Assembly (NCBI RefSeq): GCF_007860095.1
Contig: NZ_SJPT01000006.1
Span: 248,001-312,000, forward strand
Length of the DNA: 64,000 bases
From: Novipirellula galeiformis
Lineage (GTDB): Bacteria; Planctomycetota; Planctomycetia; Pirellulales; Pirellulaceae
Direction of reading: 5' to 3'
In this document: positions 63,684 to 64,000 of the stretch, piece after piece
Layout of the letters: every line of letters begins with the position of its first letter
How positions within the stretch are numbered: the first letter of the stretch is position 1
Position numbers and translations under genes: made by a program
The notes under the pieces: model-generated
Told to the model about the DNA's origin: nothing
Seen by the model: the letters and a program-made list of their open reading frames with translations, nothing else
The model's database searches: none

Positions 63684-64000
63684 ATGCTGAAAATTTGCTT
63701 AGCAAGCGATCACCGTGGCGTTCATATCAAAGCCAAATTGCTGCAATCACTCGCCGCCGCCGGATTCACGGTCAGCGACGAAGGAACGAACAGCGATACC
63801 GCCTGTGATTACCCCGATTTAGCAAGCCAAGTGGCGCGTAAAGTGAGCCACCGCGAAGCCGACCGAGGAATCTTGATCTGTGGTACAGGCATTGGCATGG
63901 CGATTACGGCGAACAAATTCGCCGGCGTTCGCGCCGCGTCCTGTTACGACGAAGTCCTGATCGAAATGAGTCGGCGACACAACGATGTCAACGTGCTCTG
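63684..64000 (+). CDS. rpiB: Ribose 5-phosphate isomerase B (partial, cut by window end)
   Basis: The first 105 codons are present. The start is MLKICLASDHRGVHIKAKLL. Visible: the DHRG motif with His, the catalytic Cys in CGTGIGMAITANK (CG(S/T)GIG), GVRAASCYDEVLIEMSRRHNDVNVL. RpiB interconverts ribose 5-phosphate and ribulose 5-phosphate (pentose phosphate pathway). It starts 9 bp after the YrdC-phosphatase fusion gene, so the two are probably co-transcribed. Confidence 0.95.
   Translation, partial: MLKICLASDHRGVHIKAKLLQSLAAAGFTVSDEGTNSDTACDYPDLASQVARKVSHREADRGILICGTGIGMAITANKFAGVRAASCYDEVLIEMSRRHNDVNVL

Overview
The window looks like a chromosomal segment of a marine planctomycete of the Rhodopirellula/Rubripirellula/Pirellulaceae type. 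The support is the family content: a PSCyt1-DUF1549-DUF1553 cytochrome protein, a BBP7-type barrel, a YTV-like repeat cell-wall protein, large SdrD/DUF11 and dockerin proteins with the planctomycete N-terminal R-x-L-x-A motif, Ser/Thr kinases coupled to an ECF sigma factor, an ExbB/ExbD/toroid operon, weak or absent Shine-Dalgarno sites, moderate GC, and wide intergenic spaces holding dispersed palindromic repeats. No rRNA, tRNA, CRISPR array, transposase or phage gene was seen.

Layout. 1-8.9 kb: a partial cytochrome-type PSD1 protein, a secreted discoidin-domain protein, a C45-type hydrolase and a CE15-like glucuronoyl esterase. 9-12.1 kb: class II ribonucleotide reductase with a good terminator and two NrdR-like boxes upstream, followed by a 1.4 kb stretch with no convincing gene. 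13.5-19.4 kb: a TIM-barrel isomerase, a small TPR / WXG100-like / coiled-coil gene set, a receiver-HPt protein left over from a hybrid histidine kinase, and a receiver-Ser/Thr kinase fusion. 20-26.8 kb: two large surface proteins (BBP7 barrel; DUF11 array with an exact 384 bp period) and a terminator. 26.9-30.4 kb: rsmD and a LolCE/LolD-type ABC system. 30.5-36.2 kb: YTV-like repeat protein, Rieske protein, M16 peptidase. 36.3-42.1 kb (minus strand): operon TPR - ExbB - ExbD - squalene/prenyltransferase-type toroid protein. 42.4-46 kb: smc. 46.2-54.7 kb: dockerin/cadherin-like surface protein, a secreted unknown, a stand-alone WYL protein, a CaCA antiporter, and a broken class C beta-lactamase-like gene. 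55.2-59.1 kb (minus strand): ECF sigma, zinc-finger Ser/Thr kinase and a secreted protein in one overlapping operon. 59.4-64 kb: ferritin-like protein, Tat lipoprotein with NHL repeats, a YrdC/Sua5-arginine-phosphatase-like fusion, and rpiB (cut by the window end).

Three groupings deserve attention. The 62.5-64 kb genes repeat, as a fusion, the Bacillus ywlC-ywlE-ywlF neighbourhood, and the phosphatase half carries the YwlE-type Thr in its P-loop. The ExbB/ExbD operon has no TonB but has a membrane-anchored alpha/alpha-toroid protein where TonB would be expected. A family of palindromic repeats occurs at six loci, including one composite copy inside the ExbB/ExbD operon and copies on both sides of the beta-lactamase pseudogene.
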